Made by a program: the position numbers and the translations under genes
Shown: positions 24,050 to 32,962 of the stretch, in pieces
Layout: every line of letters begins with the position of its first letter
Numbering within the stretch: the stretch's first letter is position 1
Source of the DNA: JANQHS01 sp965227315
GTDB lineage: Bacteria > Bacteroidota > Bacteroidia > Cytophagales > CCMP332
DNA: 64,000 nt
Direction of reading: 5' to 3'
Assembly: GCA_965227315.1 (NCBI GenBank)
Contig: OZ245737.1
Coordinates: 2,294,001-2,358,000 of the forward strand
The notes under the pieces: generated by a model
Told to the model about the DNA's origin: nothing
The model's input: the letters and a program-made list of their open reading frames with translations, nothing else
Databases searched by the model: none

Positions 24050-25054
24050 TTGGTCCAGGTAAAAAAGATACTAAAGATCGGGATTCCCTTACTGGCATCC
24101 GCTGTCCTGGTTTGGCTGGTTTTCCGGAACCAGGATCTCGGCAAAATTTTCGAGGACATCAAGGGGGCGGATTATCGGTGGATCATCCTCAGCTATATTG
24201 TCTCTATGGTCAGTCATACTGCCCGAGCTTCCAGATGGAGACAACTGTATCTTCCGATCGGTTATAAACCCCCGACTTTCAGAGTTCTACTCGCGATTAT
24301 GTTCGGGTATTTCATGAACATACTGATCCCGAGGGCGGGGGAGATATCGCGGGCCGGATTGTTGAAAAGAACAGATGATATCCCTTTTGAAGTGTCCATC
24401 GGAACGGTGATTGCCGAGCGGGCCTTTGATGTTCTGACCATCCTTTTTCTCATCCTCACAGCCATGTTGGTGAATTACGATCTCTTCTCCGATATATACG
24501 ATGCTGCTCTGGCACAGGTTCCGGAGGATGAGGCAGCCAAATCGGGTGGAATTCCGACCATCTGGATCGTATTTGGAGTTTTGATTACCGCGATACTTGG
24601 AACTGTCATCTGGGTGCGGCTTCAGGGAGTGAGATTTCTGGTTAAGCTAAGGGCAGTATTTCGAAACGTTTGGAAGGGAGTGAAGAGCATAAGGTATGTC
24701 CACAACAAGGCCTTGTTCGGGCTGAACACCCTGATCATTTGGAGCATGTATTTCTTCATGACATACTTTGTTTTCTTTTCTATCCCACCGACTTCCGAAT
24801 TGGGATTATCAGCCGGCATGGCGGTATTGGTCATGAGCGGTATCGCAATGCTGGTCCCTGTGCAGGGCGGTATAGGTGCCTTTCACCTTTTTATCGCAAC
24901 AACACTGATATTCTACGGGATCAGCAATGAAGACGGCCTGGTATATGCGACGCTGATGCATGCTTCTCAACTGGTACTTTATTTTATAGCTGGAGGGTTG
25001 TCTTTCCTTGTCGCGGTATTTATGTCAAGAAAAAAGGTTGCTGCCCCGGCATGA
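24050..25054 (+). CDS. Lysylphosphatidylglycerol synthetase-type flippase-like membrane protein (UPF0104)
   Basis: A 334-residue polytopic membrane protein with about 8 helices, of the LPG_synthase_TM family (homologous to the membrane half of MprF). Recognisable segments are RWIILSYIVSMVSHTARASRW, MFGYFMNILIPRAGEISRAG, IGTVIAERAFDVL, and AMLVPVQGGIGAFH. Such stand-alone proteins are thought to move lipids, but the substrate here is unknown. The start is TTG, 5 bases after the panD stop. Its stop overlaps the rfaE2 start (ATGA), so it belongs to a panD to 26225 operon. Confidence 0.85.
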   Translation: MVQVKKILKIGIPLLASAVLVWLVFRNQDLGKIFEDIKGADYRWIILSYIVSMVSHTARASRWRQLYLPIGYKPPTFRVLLAIMFGYFMNILIPRAGEISRAGLLKRTDDIPFEVSIGTVIAERAFDVLTILFLILTAMLVNYDLFSDIYDAALAQVPEDEAAKSGGIPTIWIVFGVLITAILGTVIWVRLQGVRFLVKLRAVFRNVWKGVKSIRYVHNKALFGLNTLIIWSMYFFMTYFVFFSIPPTSELGLSAGMAVLVMSGIAMLVPVQGGIGAFHLFIATTLIFYGISNEDGLVYATLMHASQLVLYFIAGGLSFLVAVFMSRKKVAAPA

Positions 25055-25536
25055 GAAATGAAGAAAAGATCATGACCCTGGAAGAATTCCTTCCGCTGAG
25101 AGCATCTCTGAGGGCAGAGGGAAAGAAGGTGGTTTTTTCCAATGGTTGTTTTGATATTCTCCACGCCGGGCATGTTGATTATCTCGAAAAGGCGAGGGGT
25201 TTGGGAGATTTCCTCGTACTAGGACTTAATTCGGATGATTCTGTCCAGAGGTTGAAAGGACCTGAACGGCCGCTTCAGGATGAATTCTCGAGAAAAAAAG
25301 TAATGTCCGGGTTAAACTTTATTGACGCGGTCATATTATTTAATGAAGACACTCCTTTTGACCTGATATCTGCCATTTTGCCAGATATTTTGGTAAAAGG
25401 GGACGATTATTCTGTTGAAAATATCGTTGGTTCGGATGTTGTTATGGAAAATGGCGGTAAGGTGGAAACCATACCGTTGGTAGAGGGATATTCCACCACC
25501 AATATTGTCAACAAGATTAAAAAGACTTTAAAATGA
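25051..25536 (+). CDS. rfaE2: D-glycero-beta-D-manno-heptose 1-phosphate adenylyltransferase
   Basis: A 161-residue nucleotidyltransferase equivalent to the C-terminal domain of HldE, which makes ADP-heptose for the LPS core. Motifs are VVFSNGCFDILHAGHVDYLEKA (with HAGH as the ATP-binding HxGH), LVLGLNSDDSVQRLKGPERP, and LVKGDDYSVENIVG, then PLVEGYSTTNIV. The kinase half (rfaE1) is not in the window. Start and stop overlap both neighbours by ATGA, implying tight coupling. Confidence 0.92.
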   Translation: MRNEEKIMTLEEFLPLRASLRAEGKKVVFSNGCFDILHAGHVDYLEKARGLGDFLVLGLNSDDSVQRLKGPERPLQDEFSRKKVMSGLNFIDAVILFNEDTPFDLISAILPDILVKGDDYSVENIVGSDVVMENGGKVETIPLVEGYSTTNIVNKIKKTLK

Positions 25537-26225
25537 TATTCATAATCATCATATTCTTCGGCATTCTCAGTTTTGCCGTGTCAAGCAGGCTGAAAAGCAA
25601 ATTCAGAAAGTATTCACAGACTCCTATTTCGAGTAATCTGTCGGGAAAAGAGATCGCAGAGCAGATGCTCCGCGATAACGGGATCTACGATGTCAATGTG
25701 GTTTCCGTTCCCGGAAAACTCAGCGACCATTATAATCCGGCGAATAAAACCGTCAATCTTAGCCCGGAAGTGTACAACGGAAGAAACGCGGCTGCAGCTG
25801 CCGTGGCTTCTCATGAATGTGGTCATGCCGTTCAGCATGCCCAGGCTTATGCCATGTTGGAATTCCGATCGGCTTTGGTCCCTATCCAGGCCGTGAGTGC
25901 CAAGATCATCAACTTTATATTCCTTGCCAGCTTGTTCGGCGGATTTATGTTTTATTCGGCATTTCCGACTGACCTCGTCTTGATGGTGATCATCGGGGCA
26001 TATACGGTTTTCACCCTGTTCTCTTTTGTGACTTTACCGGTTGAATTCGATGCCAGCAAACGGGCTCTGGCTTGGATAGATCAGAATGGAATCGTCACTT
26101 CCAGCGAACACGATCAGGCTAAAGATGCACTAAAATGGGCGGCGATGACTTATGTAGTGGCGGCGATTGGGTCACTGGTAACTTTGTTATATTACATCTC
26201 GCTTTTTTTAGGAAATAGAGACTAA
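25533..26225 (+). CDS. YugP-type membrane zinc metallopeptidase
   Basis: A 230-residue protein with an N-terminal helix, the zinc site HECGH in VASHECGHAVQHAQAY, and three further hydrophobic helices (IINFIFLASLFGGFMFYSAF, LVLMVIIGAYTVFTLFSFV, and one at the C-terminus). The downstream VEFDASKRALAWI segment, with the probable third ligand Glu, is typical of the family. It is a cytoplasmic membrane peptidase of unknown substrate. It overlaps rfaE2 and precedes the acyl-CoA dehydrogenase by 13 bases. Confidence 0.9.
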   Translation: MIFIIIIFFGILSFAVSSRLKSKFRKYSQTPISSNLSGKEIAEQMLRDNGIYDVNVVSVPGKLSDHYNPANKTVNLSPEVYNGRNAAAAAVASHECGHAVQHAQAYAMLEFRSALVPIQAVSAKIINFIFLASLFGGFMFYSAFPTDLVLMVIIGAYTVFTLFSFVTLPVEFDASKRALAWIDQNGIVTSSEHDQAKDALKWAAMTYVVAAIGSLVTLLYYISLFLGNRD

Positions 26226-26238
26226 ATAGGTACTACGT

Positions 26239-27378
26239 ATGAATTTCGAACTTTCTGAAGAGCAGATCGCTGTCCGGGATGCGGCTAGGGATTTTGCCAA
26301 TGTTGAATTGCTTCCAGGCATAATAGAAAGAGACAATGCCCAGCAAGGGGATATAAATCTTGTCAAAAAAATGGGGGAGATGGGGTTCCTCGGAATGATG
26401 ACCGATCCCAAATACAATGGCGGAGGAATGGATACCATCTCCTATGTCCTTGCCATGGAAGAGATCTCCAAGATCGATGCTTCATCCTCGGTTATCATGT
26501 CTGTGAATAACTCCCTTGTTTGCTGGGGTCTTGAGAAGTTTGGAAATGACGCGCAAAAGGAAAAATACCTGACCAAGCTGACCACCGGCGAGAACATTGG
26601 CGCTTTTTGCCTCTCGGAACCGGAAGCGGGATCGGATGCGACATCTCAAAGAACCACCGCTGAAGATAAAGGTGATTATTATCTCCTGAACGGAACTAAG
26701 AACTGGATTACGAATGGCGGCATTTCGGACGTCTGTCTTGTGATCGCTCAAACCGATCCCGAAAAGAGGCATAAGGGGATCAATGCCCTGATCGTAGAAA
26801 AGGGTTTGGAAGGGTTTGATGTTGGCAAAAAGGAAGATAAGCTCGGTATAAGGAGTTCGGATACCCACTCACTCATGTTCAACGATGTGAAGGTGCCAAA
26901 AGAGAACAGGATCGGTGAAGATGGATTCGGTTTCAACTTTGCCATGAATACCCTGAACGGTGGAAGAATAGGAATTGCTTCTCAGGCTTTGGGCATCGCT
27001 TCCGGTGCTTTTGAGCTGGCCCTCAAGTATTCGAAAGAAAGAAGTGCCTTTGGAAAACCGATCTCCCAGCACCAGGCCATCCAATTTAAGTTGGCCGAAA
27101 TGGCGACAAAGATCGAAGCCGCCAGAAATATGATCTACAAGGCTGCCTGGCTCAAGGATCAAAAACAGCCATTTGCCAAGGAAGCCGCAATGGCCAAGCT
27201 TTATGCTTCGGAAGTGGCTATGGAGTCAACGATCGAGGCAGTGCAGATCCATGGAGGGTATGGTTATGTGAAAGAATACCATGTTGAAAGATTGATGAGG
27301 GACGCCAAGATCACACAGATATACGAAGGGACTTCTGAGATTCAGAAGATTGTGATCGCCAGGGAGTTTCTAAAATAA
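26239..27378 (+). CDS. Acyl-CoA dehydrogenase
   Basis: A 379-residue FAD enzyme catalysing alpha,beta-dehydrogenation of acyl-CoA, probably of short or branched chains. Motifs are GAFCLSEPEAGSDATSQRTTA and NGTKNWITNGG for FAD binding, then RIGIASQALGIASGAFE, ERSAFGKPISQHQAIQFKL, and the catalytic Glu region ITQIYEGTSEIQKIVIAREF. Full length. It lies after the zinc peptidase with a small gap. The electron acceptor would be ETF. Chain-length specificity is not determinable. Confidence 0.94.
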   Translation: MNFELSEEQIAVRDAARDFANVELLPGIIERDNAQQGDINLVKKMGEMGFLGMMTDPKYNGGGMDTISYVLAMEEISKIDASSSVIMSVNNSLVCWGLEKFGNDAQKEKYLTKLTTGENIGAFCLSEPEAGSDATSQRTTAEDKGDYYLLNGTKNWITNGGISDVCLVIAQTDPEKRHKGINALIVEKGLEGFDVGKKEDKLGIRSSDTHSLMFNDVKVPKENRIGEDGFGFNFAMNTLNGGRIGIASQALGIASGAFELALKYSKERSAFGKPISQHQAIQFKLAEMATKIEAARNMIYKAAWLKDQKQPFAKEAAMAKLYASEVAMESTIEAVQIHGGYGYVKEYHVERLMRDAKITQIYEGTSEIQKIVIAREFLK

Positions 27379-27476
27379 TTATACCTTTTATTGAAAACCT
27401 AACATCTTTTCTGAGATGCGGGCTAGGGATAGTTGGATTTTTTTCTTAACTAGCCGTTGATTTAAATAGGTCTATT

Positions 27477-28409
27477 ATGGGAAACTACACCGGAATCCTT
27501 GATTCTCTTACTATCAAGTTCACGGAAGCCCACAATTTTATCGTCAAACGGCCACATGTTCTAAAAGACTACAGGCCGATTGGAGATGCACTTGTACTCC
27601 TGAACACTTCAAACATTCAATCTCCCAACTTCGATGAAAAGCTTAAAGAGGGAGACATCATTTTTGTTCCATCGGGCCGAAAGCTCACATTGGTTTTTGG
27701 TAGCGGTAAGGTCGATACCTTGCCGATGATCAACAACGAAGCCTTTCGGACCAACCCTGAAGCATATGCCGAAAAGGTTGTTTCGGACGAACCGATAAAA
27801 TCCCCGTTTGGGTCTTTCACATTGGCCGAGGTTGAGACCAAGGCCTTCCGTTCGATCAATTTTTACACTTCGCTGGATCTTCCATCTTTTATTATCAAGG
27901 ATGCCTCACGCATCAAGAACCTGATCGTCAATCTTGCAAGGGAAGCGAATCATGATTTCCTGGGAAATGCGAAAGTATTGAGGGCTTATTCCGAGGCTTG
28001 TTCCGTTGAGGTGTTCAGGTATCTTGTGGACAATCATATGTTTACCGAGAAGATCGCGACCAAGCTGAACTACTTCAAGGATCCCAGATTGATCGAGATC
28101 CTGAATTTTGTGCGGAGCAATATTTCGGGCGACCTGTCAAACAGCATTCTGGCCAATGTGGCAAGCATTTCGGAGGATTATGTGGGGCAATACTTCAAGG
28201 CGCATACCGGGATCAATCCTCAGGATTACGTTGAATACCAGAGAATGCAGAGGGCATTGGAATTGTTGAAAACAACCAAGAAATCCATCAGAGAAGTCGG
28301 CGCCGAGGTTGGTTTCAGAGATACTGCCTATTTCTGTAGGAGATTTAAGATGATGTTCGGGATCTCAGCCGGAAAAATGAGGAAGAAGGACACGGTGGCC
28401 TCCTCCTGA
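27477..28409 (+). CDS. AraC family transcriptional regulator
   Basis: A 310-residue protein with two helix-turn-helix motifs at the C-terminus (about 210-305). The first is SNSILANVASISEDYVGQYF; the second is KSIREVGAEVGFRDTAYFCR, followed by RFKMMFGISAGKMRK, the AraC signature. The N-terminal 200 residues do not show a recognisable cupin; they have a beta-rich first part and a helical second part. Target genes are unknown; the nearest upstream gene is the acyl-CoA dehydrogenase, 98 bases away, and it ends adjoining a convergent lipoprotein gene. Confidence 0.85.
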   Translation: MGNYTGILDSLTIKFTEAHNFIVKRPHVLKDYRPIGDALVLLNTSNIQSPNFDEKLKEGDIIFVPSGRKLTLVFGSGKVDTLPMINNEAFRTNPEAYAEKVVSDEPIKSPFGSFTLAEVETKAFRSINFYTSLDLPSFIIKDASRIKNLIVNLAREANHDFLGNAKVLRAYSEACSVEVFRYLVDNHMFTEKIATKLNYFKDPRLIEILNFVRSNISGDLSNSILANVASISEDYVGQYFKAHTGINPQDYVEYQRMQRALELLKTTKKSIREVGAEVGFRDTAYFCRRFKMMFGISAGKMRKKDTVASS

Positions 28410-29294
28410 TCAGCGACGGGCTACTTTAAATTCTATACCCATACCATTTACCGTATCAAGGCTTTTGATCAGGCCCAGGCCGGCCAGACTGTCTCTGGTG
28501 ACGAAAGAGATAACCTGATCGACCTGTACCTGTCTGATGGTTCCCAATGAATTGTTTTTCAAAGTTTCGAAGACGATTCCATCGGTGCTGGCAGCATTAA
28601 AATCCGAAGGGGATAGATCCGTTTCATAAAGATCAAGCTCATTCCTGACTGGCCAGGTGGAAACCTCCGGAACAAGTACCTCCCCGTAAAAGCTGTCAGC
28701 CGGTGAACCGATAAACCATTTTTGGTCATTGTAAGCAACACCCAGATCTATCCTTTCTGAGAAATTTTCCGATCCCTCATAGGTAAACGTACCATAGGAA
28801 GATAGCTCGATAAAGGTGGGAAGGTATCGGTCCTGAATTCCGGTTTCGGTACCGGGAGCGAAAAGTGAGGTCGAATAAAACTCAACCGGCAGGGAGATTA
28901 CATAATTGATTCGTTTGGATCCCGTGCGGTCCAGCTGGTCAGAAACCAGCATTTCATATTGGAGTGTGTCTCTGAGTGAATAATCGGAAGTGGAAAAGCT
29001 GAAGGTAGAATCCAGAATGGTTGCCGAAGGAAAGTCGGTCTCTCGAAACTCTACCAATACGCCCGCAGCGATCTCCTGAATTCTGAAAAATTTGAAACCA
29101 TCCAAGGCGGTGATCTGCACTTTAAATTTCAGGATTTCATCTTCGAGAATGTATGGAGGAACAGGTATCTCCGTAGAGATGATCCTGGGATTCAGATCGA
29201 TTTCGGTTGGTCTTTGGCAAGCTGATCCCAATAATGCCAAAAAGCCTAAAATGAGCCCTGAAATCCTGATGATCAACGGAGATGGTCCAAACAT
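28410..29294 (-). CDS. Uncharacterised lipoprotein
   Basis: A 294-residue predicted lipoprotein: hydrophobic N-terminus ISGLILGFLALLGSAC with Cys26 or so as the lipid attachment site. The body is beta-rich with no catalytic motif that I recognise. Segments such as YILEDEILKFKVQITALDGFKFFRIQE suggest immunoglobulin-like domains. It abuts the AraC gene convergently (stop to stop without gap) and is divergent from the dipeptidyl peptidase gene. Possibly a Bacteroidota-specific surface protein; function unknown. Confidence 0.7.
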   Translation of the reverse strand: MFGPSPLIIRISGLILGFLALLGSACQRPTEIDLNPRIISTEIPVPPYILEDEILKFKVQITALDGFKFFRIQEIAAGVLVEFRETDFPSATILDSTFSFSTSDYSLRDTLQYEMLVSDQLDRTGSKRINYVISLPVEFYSTSLFAPGTETGIQDRYLPTFIELSSYGTFTYEGSENFSERIDLGVAYNDQKWFIGSPADSFYGEVLVPEVSTWPVRNELDLYETDLSPSDFNAASTDGIVFETLKNNSLGTIRQVQVDQVISFVTRDSLAGLGLIKSLDTVNGMGIEFKVARR

Positions 29295-29329
29295 TGTCGA
29301 AAAATACTAGCGAGCTTGATCGCCTTGGT

Positions 29330-29337
29330 TATTTTTG
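29330..29337 (+). promoter_or_regulatory. -7 promoter box TATTTTTG for the dipeptidyl peptidase
   Basis: TATTTTTG matches TAnnTTTG and lies 15 bases before the ATG at 29353. No convincing -33 TTG is at the right distance. Confidence 0.45.
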
Positions 29338-29352
29338 CCAAAAATATACTGA

Positions 29353-31509
29353 ATGAAGGTAGCAGCTGCTTTTTTGCTGATTTGTTTTTGTATCCCGCTT
29401 CATGGTCAGAACAGCCTTGACCTCGATGATATCTGGACCAAGGAGACTTTCACCCCGAGGAAGCTGGAATCCATTCAATGGATGCAAAATTCAGATTTTT
29501 TTCTGGCGCTGAATGGGAACAGGATCATGAAATTCGAGGTGGAGGGTGCCGGCCGTGGACAAATAATTCTGGATGGCAACGAGATCAATCTGCAGATCTC
29601 GGAGTTCAGCATAAATCAGGAGGAAACTAAAATTCTGCTTTTAACGAATAAGGAAGCGGTTTGGAGACGTTCCTATAAGGGAAATTATTTCCTGTACGAT
29701 CTTGATGATGGCACATTGAAACCTCTGAGCGAAAAGGGGAGGCAATCCTTTGCGACTTTTTCACCCGATAGCAAAATGGTGGCCTTTGTCCGGGACTATG
29801 ATCTATATGTGAAGGATATCGACAAGAATGAAGAGATCAGGATCACCAATGATGGCAGGGAGAATGAGATCCTGAACGGCTGGGCAGACTGGCTGTATGA
29901 AGAGGAATTCTACATGACAAGAGCCTTTGAGTGGTCTCCCAACAGTGATAAGCTTGCCTACATGAAATTTGATCAAACCGATGTGCCCTTGTATCCCCTG
30001 CAAAACTGGACCGGACTCTATACGGATGTAGAGAAGATCAGGTACTCCAAGCCGGGAGAAAAGGTTTCCCGGGTTTCAGTGAAGATCTATCATATCGAAA
30101 CCGACAAAGAGGTTGAGGTCAACCTGGGGGAAGAAACGGACTTCTATGTCCCGAAATTTCAATGGACAAAGAACAATGATCTTCTTTCGGTTATGAGGCT
30201 CAGTCGGTTCCAAAACAAGCTCGATATCATGCACGTCGGAGCGCATTCCGGAATGGCACAGATCGTTCTGATCGATGCCTCAAGAACCTATGTGGATTTT
30301 AATTTTATCAATGAGCTTTTTTATCTCGATGACGGAAATTCCTTTGTCTATCCCTCAGAGAAAACGGGCTACAAGCATTATTTCCATTTCGAAATGTCAG
30401 GGAAATTGATTCGCCAGATCACAACCGGCGATTTTGAGGTAGCCAAGTTGATCATGGCGGATTCTAAATCCGGGAATCTGTACTATACCTCTACCGAAGA
30501 AGGATCAACCCAAAGACATTTTTACGAGATATCGCTCAAGGGCAAAAGAAAAAGAAGGCTCTCCATTGAACCCGGCTGGCATGAGCCCACCATGAGCCCC
30601 GACGCAAAATATTTCGTCGACCATTTTTCAAACCTATCAACGCCTCCAAGCTATAAGGTCTATTCGATAAGCAATGGAAAGCTGTTGAGCACGCTCGAGG
30701 AAAACACAGAGCTGGATGAGAAGAGAAAAGCCTTTGGCCTTGTGGTTCCGGAACTGATCAATTTTGAAACCGTCGACTCCACCTTCCTGAATGGTTACTC
30801 CATCCTGCCTCCTAACATTGAGCAGGGTAAGAAGATACCAGCCCTGATTTATGTTTATGGAGGGCCGAATAGTCAGAAGGTGAAGAATAAATGGCAATTC
30901 ACAGGTAGGGAATTGTGGCATCAGTACATGGTGCAAAAAGGTTATGCCGTTTACTGCTTCGACAATCGTGGTACCGCGGCCAAAGGGGTGATCTTTAAAA
31001 AACAGATCTATCGCAACCTGGGAAAGATGGAGACCGAGGATCAGATCCTCATCGCCAAGGATCTGGCAAAGGCTGATTTCATTGACGAAAACCGGATCGG
31101 CATCTGGGGATGGAGTTATGGTGGCTATATGTCAGCATTGTGCAAATTTCTTGAACCCGAACTTTACAAGACGGCCATTTCTGTTGCTCCTGTAACTCAT
31201 TGGAAATATTATGACGCCGCATATACCGAGAGATACATGCAGTTGCCAAACGATAATGAAGCCGGCTATGAGGCATTTTCTCCCATTAATCTGGCAGGAG
31301 ATCTTGAGGGGGATTTTCTCCTGATCCATGCTGCTGGTGACGATAATGTCCATATTCAGAATTCCATGGAATTGGCAAAAGAACTGATCCAACAGGGAAA
31401 AGAGTTTGAGTACTTTGTCTACCCCGAGGGAGCACATTCAATTAATGTGGGTGAAAGCAGAAAGCACGTTTATAACAAGATCGCAGAATACCTTTTAAAG
31501 AATCTCTAA
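29353..31509 (+). CDS. Dipeptidyl peptidase IV (S9B prolyl oligopeptidase family)
   Basis: A 718-residue secreted serine peptidase that removes X-Pro dipeptides. It has a signal peptide (MKVAAAFLLICFCIPLHGQ), an eight-bladed beta-propeller (about 20-470) with the substrate-binding Glu pair in WADWLYEEEFYMTRAF, and an alpha/beta hydrolase domain. The catalytic Ser is in GIWGWSYGGYMS, the Asp in HAAGDDNVHIQNS, and the His in PEGAHSINVGES. Full length and apparently active, acting in the periplasm or at the surface. The lipoprotein-SCO-cytochrome c set follows on the same strand one base later. Confidence 0.95.
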   Translation: MKVAAAFLLICFCIPLHGQNSLDLDDIWTKETFTPRKLESIQWMQNSDFFLALNGNRIMKFEVEGAGRGQIILDGNEINLQISEFSINQEETKILLLTNKEAVWRRSYKGNYFLYDLDDGTLKPLSEKGRQSFATFSPDSKMVAFVRDYDLYVKDIDKNEEIRITNDGRENEILNGWADWLYEEEFYMTRAFEWSPNSDKLAYMKFDQTDVPLYPLQNWTGLYTDVEKIRYSKPGEKVSRVSVKIYHIETDKEVEVNLGEETDFYVPKFQWTKNNDLLSVMRLSRFQNKLDIMHVGAHSGMAQIVLIDASRTYVDFNFINELFYLDDGNSFVYPSEKTGYKHYFHFEMSGKLIRQITTGDFEVAKLIMADSKSGNLYYTSTEEGSTQRHFYEISLKGKRKRRLSIEPGWHEPTMSPDAKYFVDHFSNLSTPPSYKVYSISNGKLLSTLEENTELDEKRKAFGLVVPELINFETVDSTFLNGYSILPPNIEQGKKIPALIYVYGGPNSQKVKNKWQFTGRELWHQYMVQKGYAVYCFDNRGTAAKGVIFKKQIYRNLGKMETEDQILIAKDLAKADFIDENRIGIWGWSYGGYMSALCKFLEPELYKTAISVAPVTHWKYYDAAYTERYMQLPNDNEAGYEAFSPINLAGDLEGDFLLIHAAGDDNVHIQNSMELAKELIQQGKEFEYFVYPEGAHSINVGESRKHVYNKIAEYLLKNL

Positions 31510-31510
31510 A

Positions 31511-31933
31511 ATGAAAATTGCAAGCATGGTCCTGATGACAGGATTGTTTTTATTCTCCTGCACAGGGTCGGATACCCTTGAGCAAAATGTTGGTGAATTG
31601 AAGGATTCCCTTCAGGCCGAGATCATGCGTGTGCATGATGATGTAATGCCCAAGCACCTTGAGCTCCAGAAGCTCAAAAAGGAGGTCGATGCCAGAGCCG
31701 AAGAGCTCAAAAATGATACGCTTCTGGCGAACAACCTGAGCCAGGTATCCATTCTGCTGGACAGCGCATATCGCTCTATGAATACTTGGATGTATGAGTA
31801 CGAACCCATGAGCAAGGACATGACCAGGGAGGAGATCATGGACTATTATCGGGTTGAGAGAGAGAAGATCGATGCTGTGAGAGATCTGATGCTTGAAAGC
31901 CTGGACAGGGCTATTGAAATTCTTCAGGAGTGA
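31511..31933 (+). CDS. Helical lipoprotein of unknown function
   Basis: A 140-residue predicted lipoprotein: signal MKIASMVLMTGLFLFSC with lipobox LFSC. The mature part is almost entirely helical and coiled-coil-like, with heptad patterns around PKHLELQKLKKEVDARAEEL and EQNVGELKDSLQAEIMR. It starts one base after the dipeptidyl peptidase stop and overlaps the SCO gene start by 4 bases. The tight coupling to SCO and cytochrome c suggests a shared periplasmic or respiratory role. No known domain recognised. Confidence 0.75.
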   Translation: MKIASMVLMTGLFLFSCTGSDTLEQNVGELKDSLQAEIMRVHDDVMPKHLELQKLKKEVDARAEELKNDTLLANNLSQVSILLDSAYRSMNTWMYEYEPMSKDMTREEIMDYYRVEREKIDAVRDLMLESLDRAIEILQE

Positions 31934-32559
31934 TGCATACTTTAAAGCTTAAGGGCTGGGCGATTTTTCCGCTACTGGCCTTGGCCCTTTCCTGCGGAAA
32001 CCCGAAGAAACTCCCGGTCATGGGGCCAAAAACAGTCCTCGAATCGGATACTTTATACCATACCATTCCCGATTTTGAGCTGAAAAACCAGTATGGACAG
32101 ATCGTATCTGTCAGGGATATGAAGGGCAAGATCTTCGTGACCGATTTCTTTTTTACCACCTGCCCTTCGATCTGTCCCATCATGAAAACGCAGATGCTTA
32201 GGGTCAATGAGAAGTTTGGCTCGGTACAGGATTTCAGGATTTACTCGATCTCGATCGATCCCAGACACGATACGGTTGAGGTGTTGAAAGAATATTCTGA
32301 ACGCCTGGGTATCGAAAATGAGAGCTGGCAATTTCTCACAGGAGATCTTGACAGTATTCTTGACCTTGCTCAAAAAGGATTCCTGGTCTCCGCCGCAGAG
32401 GATAGTACTGCTCCGGGAGGATATATTCACAGCGGTGCATTCATTTTGGTTGATAAGGAACTGCGGATCCGGGGATACTATGATGGTACCAAGGAGCTCA
32501 AGGTTGATGAACTGATGAAGGATATTGCAATTCTTCAAAAAGAATATGAAGGGGTTTAG
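31930..32559 (+). CDS. SCO1/SenC family copper-binding thioredoxin-fold lipoprotein
   Basis: A 209-residue lipoprotein (LALALSCGNPK). Its thioredoxin fold carries the copper-binding CxxxC in TTCPSICPIMKTQML and the distal His in GGYIHSGAFILVDKE, the set needed to bind copper for cytochrome oxidase CuA assembly. Segments IYSISIDPRHDTVEVLKEYS and WQFLTGDLDSI are typical of the family. It overlaps the lipoprotein before it and the cytochrome c after it. The nearby cytochrome supports a role in respiratory copper-centre assembly. Confidence 0.92.
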   Translation: MMHTLKLKGWAIFPLLALALSCGNPKKLPVMGPKTVLESDTLYHTIPDFELKNQYGQIVSVRDMKGKIFVTDFFFTTCPSICPIMKTQMLRVNEKFGSVQDFRIYSISIDPRHDTVEVLKEYSERLGIENESWQFLTGDLDSILDLAQKGFLVSAAEDSTAPGGYIHSGAFILVDKELRIRGYYDGTKELKVDELMKDIAILQKEYEGV

Positions 32560-32962
32560 ACCGGTTCTTTTCTCAATATCCGCTTTTATTCTTTTTCAAT
32601 GTACCGATGCTAAAAAATTGAAAAAAGACCGTTCGGTCTCTCATGGCCTTGCCTTGTACACCCAGCTTTGTGTTCAATGTCATGGTGAGGACGGGAAAGG
32701 TCTAGGAACCCTGTACCCTCCCTTGGCCGGATCGGATTACATCAGCAAAAACCCTGATTCTCTGGCCTGTATCATCAAATATGGAAAAGATGGCCCCCTG
32801 GAAGTCAACGGGGTTCTTTATAACCAACCCATGCCCGGAAACCCCTTGTTGCTGGATGATGAAGTGGCGCACCTCGTCAATTATATTCAAAATGCATGGG
32901 GAAACAAGGGGGAGTATATACCCATTGATAGCATTTCTGCTTCTATTCAGAACTGCCGCTAG
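32546..32962 (+). CDS. Small c-type cytochrome lipoprotein
   Basis: A 138-residue protein from the ATG at 32546 (a TTG seven codons upstream is possible). It has a short lipoprotein-like signal (LFSISAFILFQC), one heme c site CVQCH followed by GEDGKGLGTLYPPLAG, and a probable axial Met in NQPMPGN. The helix DDEVAHLVNYIQNAWGN closes the class I fold. It overlaps the SCO gene by 14 bases. A periplasmic electron carrier, perhaps to an oxidase, is inferred. Its 3' end overlaps the convergent ABC transporter by 4 bases. Confidence 0.9.
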   Translation: MKGFRPVLFSISAFILFQCTDAKKLKKDRSVSHGLALYTQLCVQCHGEDGKGLGTLYPPLAGSDYISKNPDSLACIIKYGKDGPLEVNGVLYNQPMPGNPLLLDDEVAHLVNYIQNAWGNKGEYIPIDSISASIQNCR

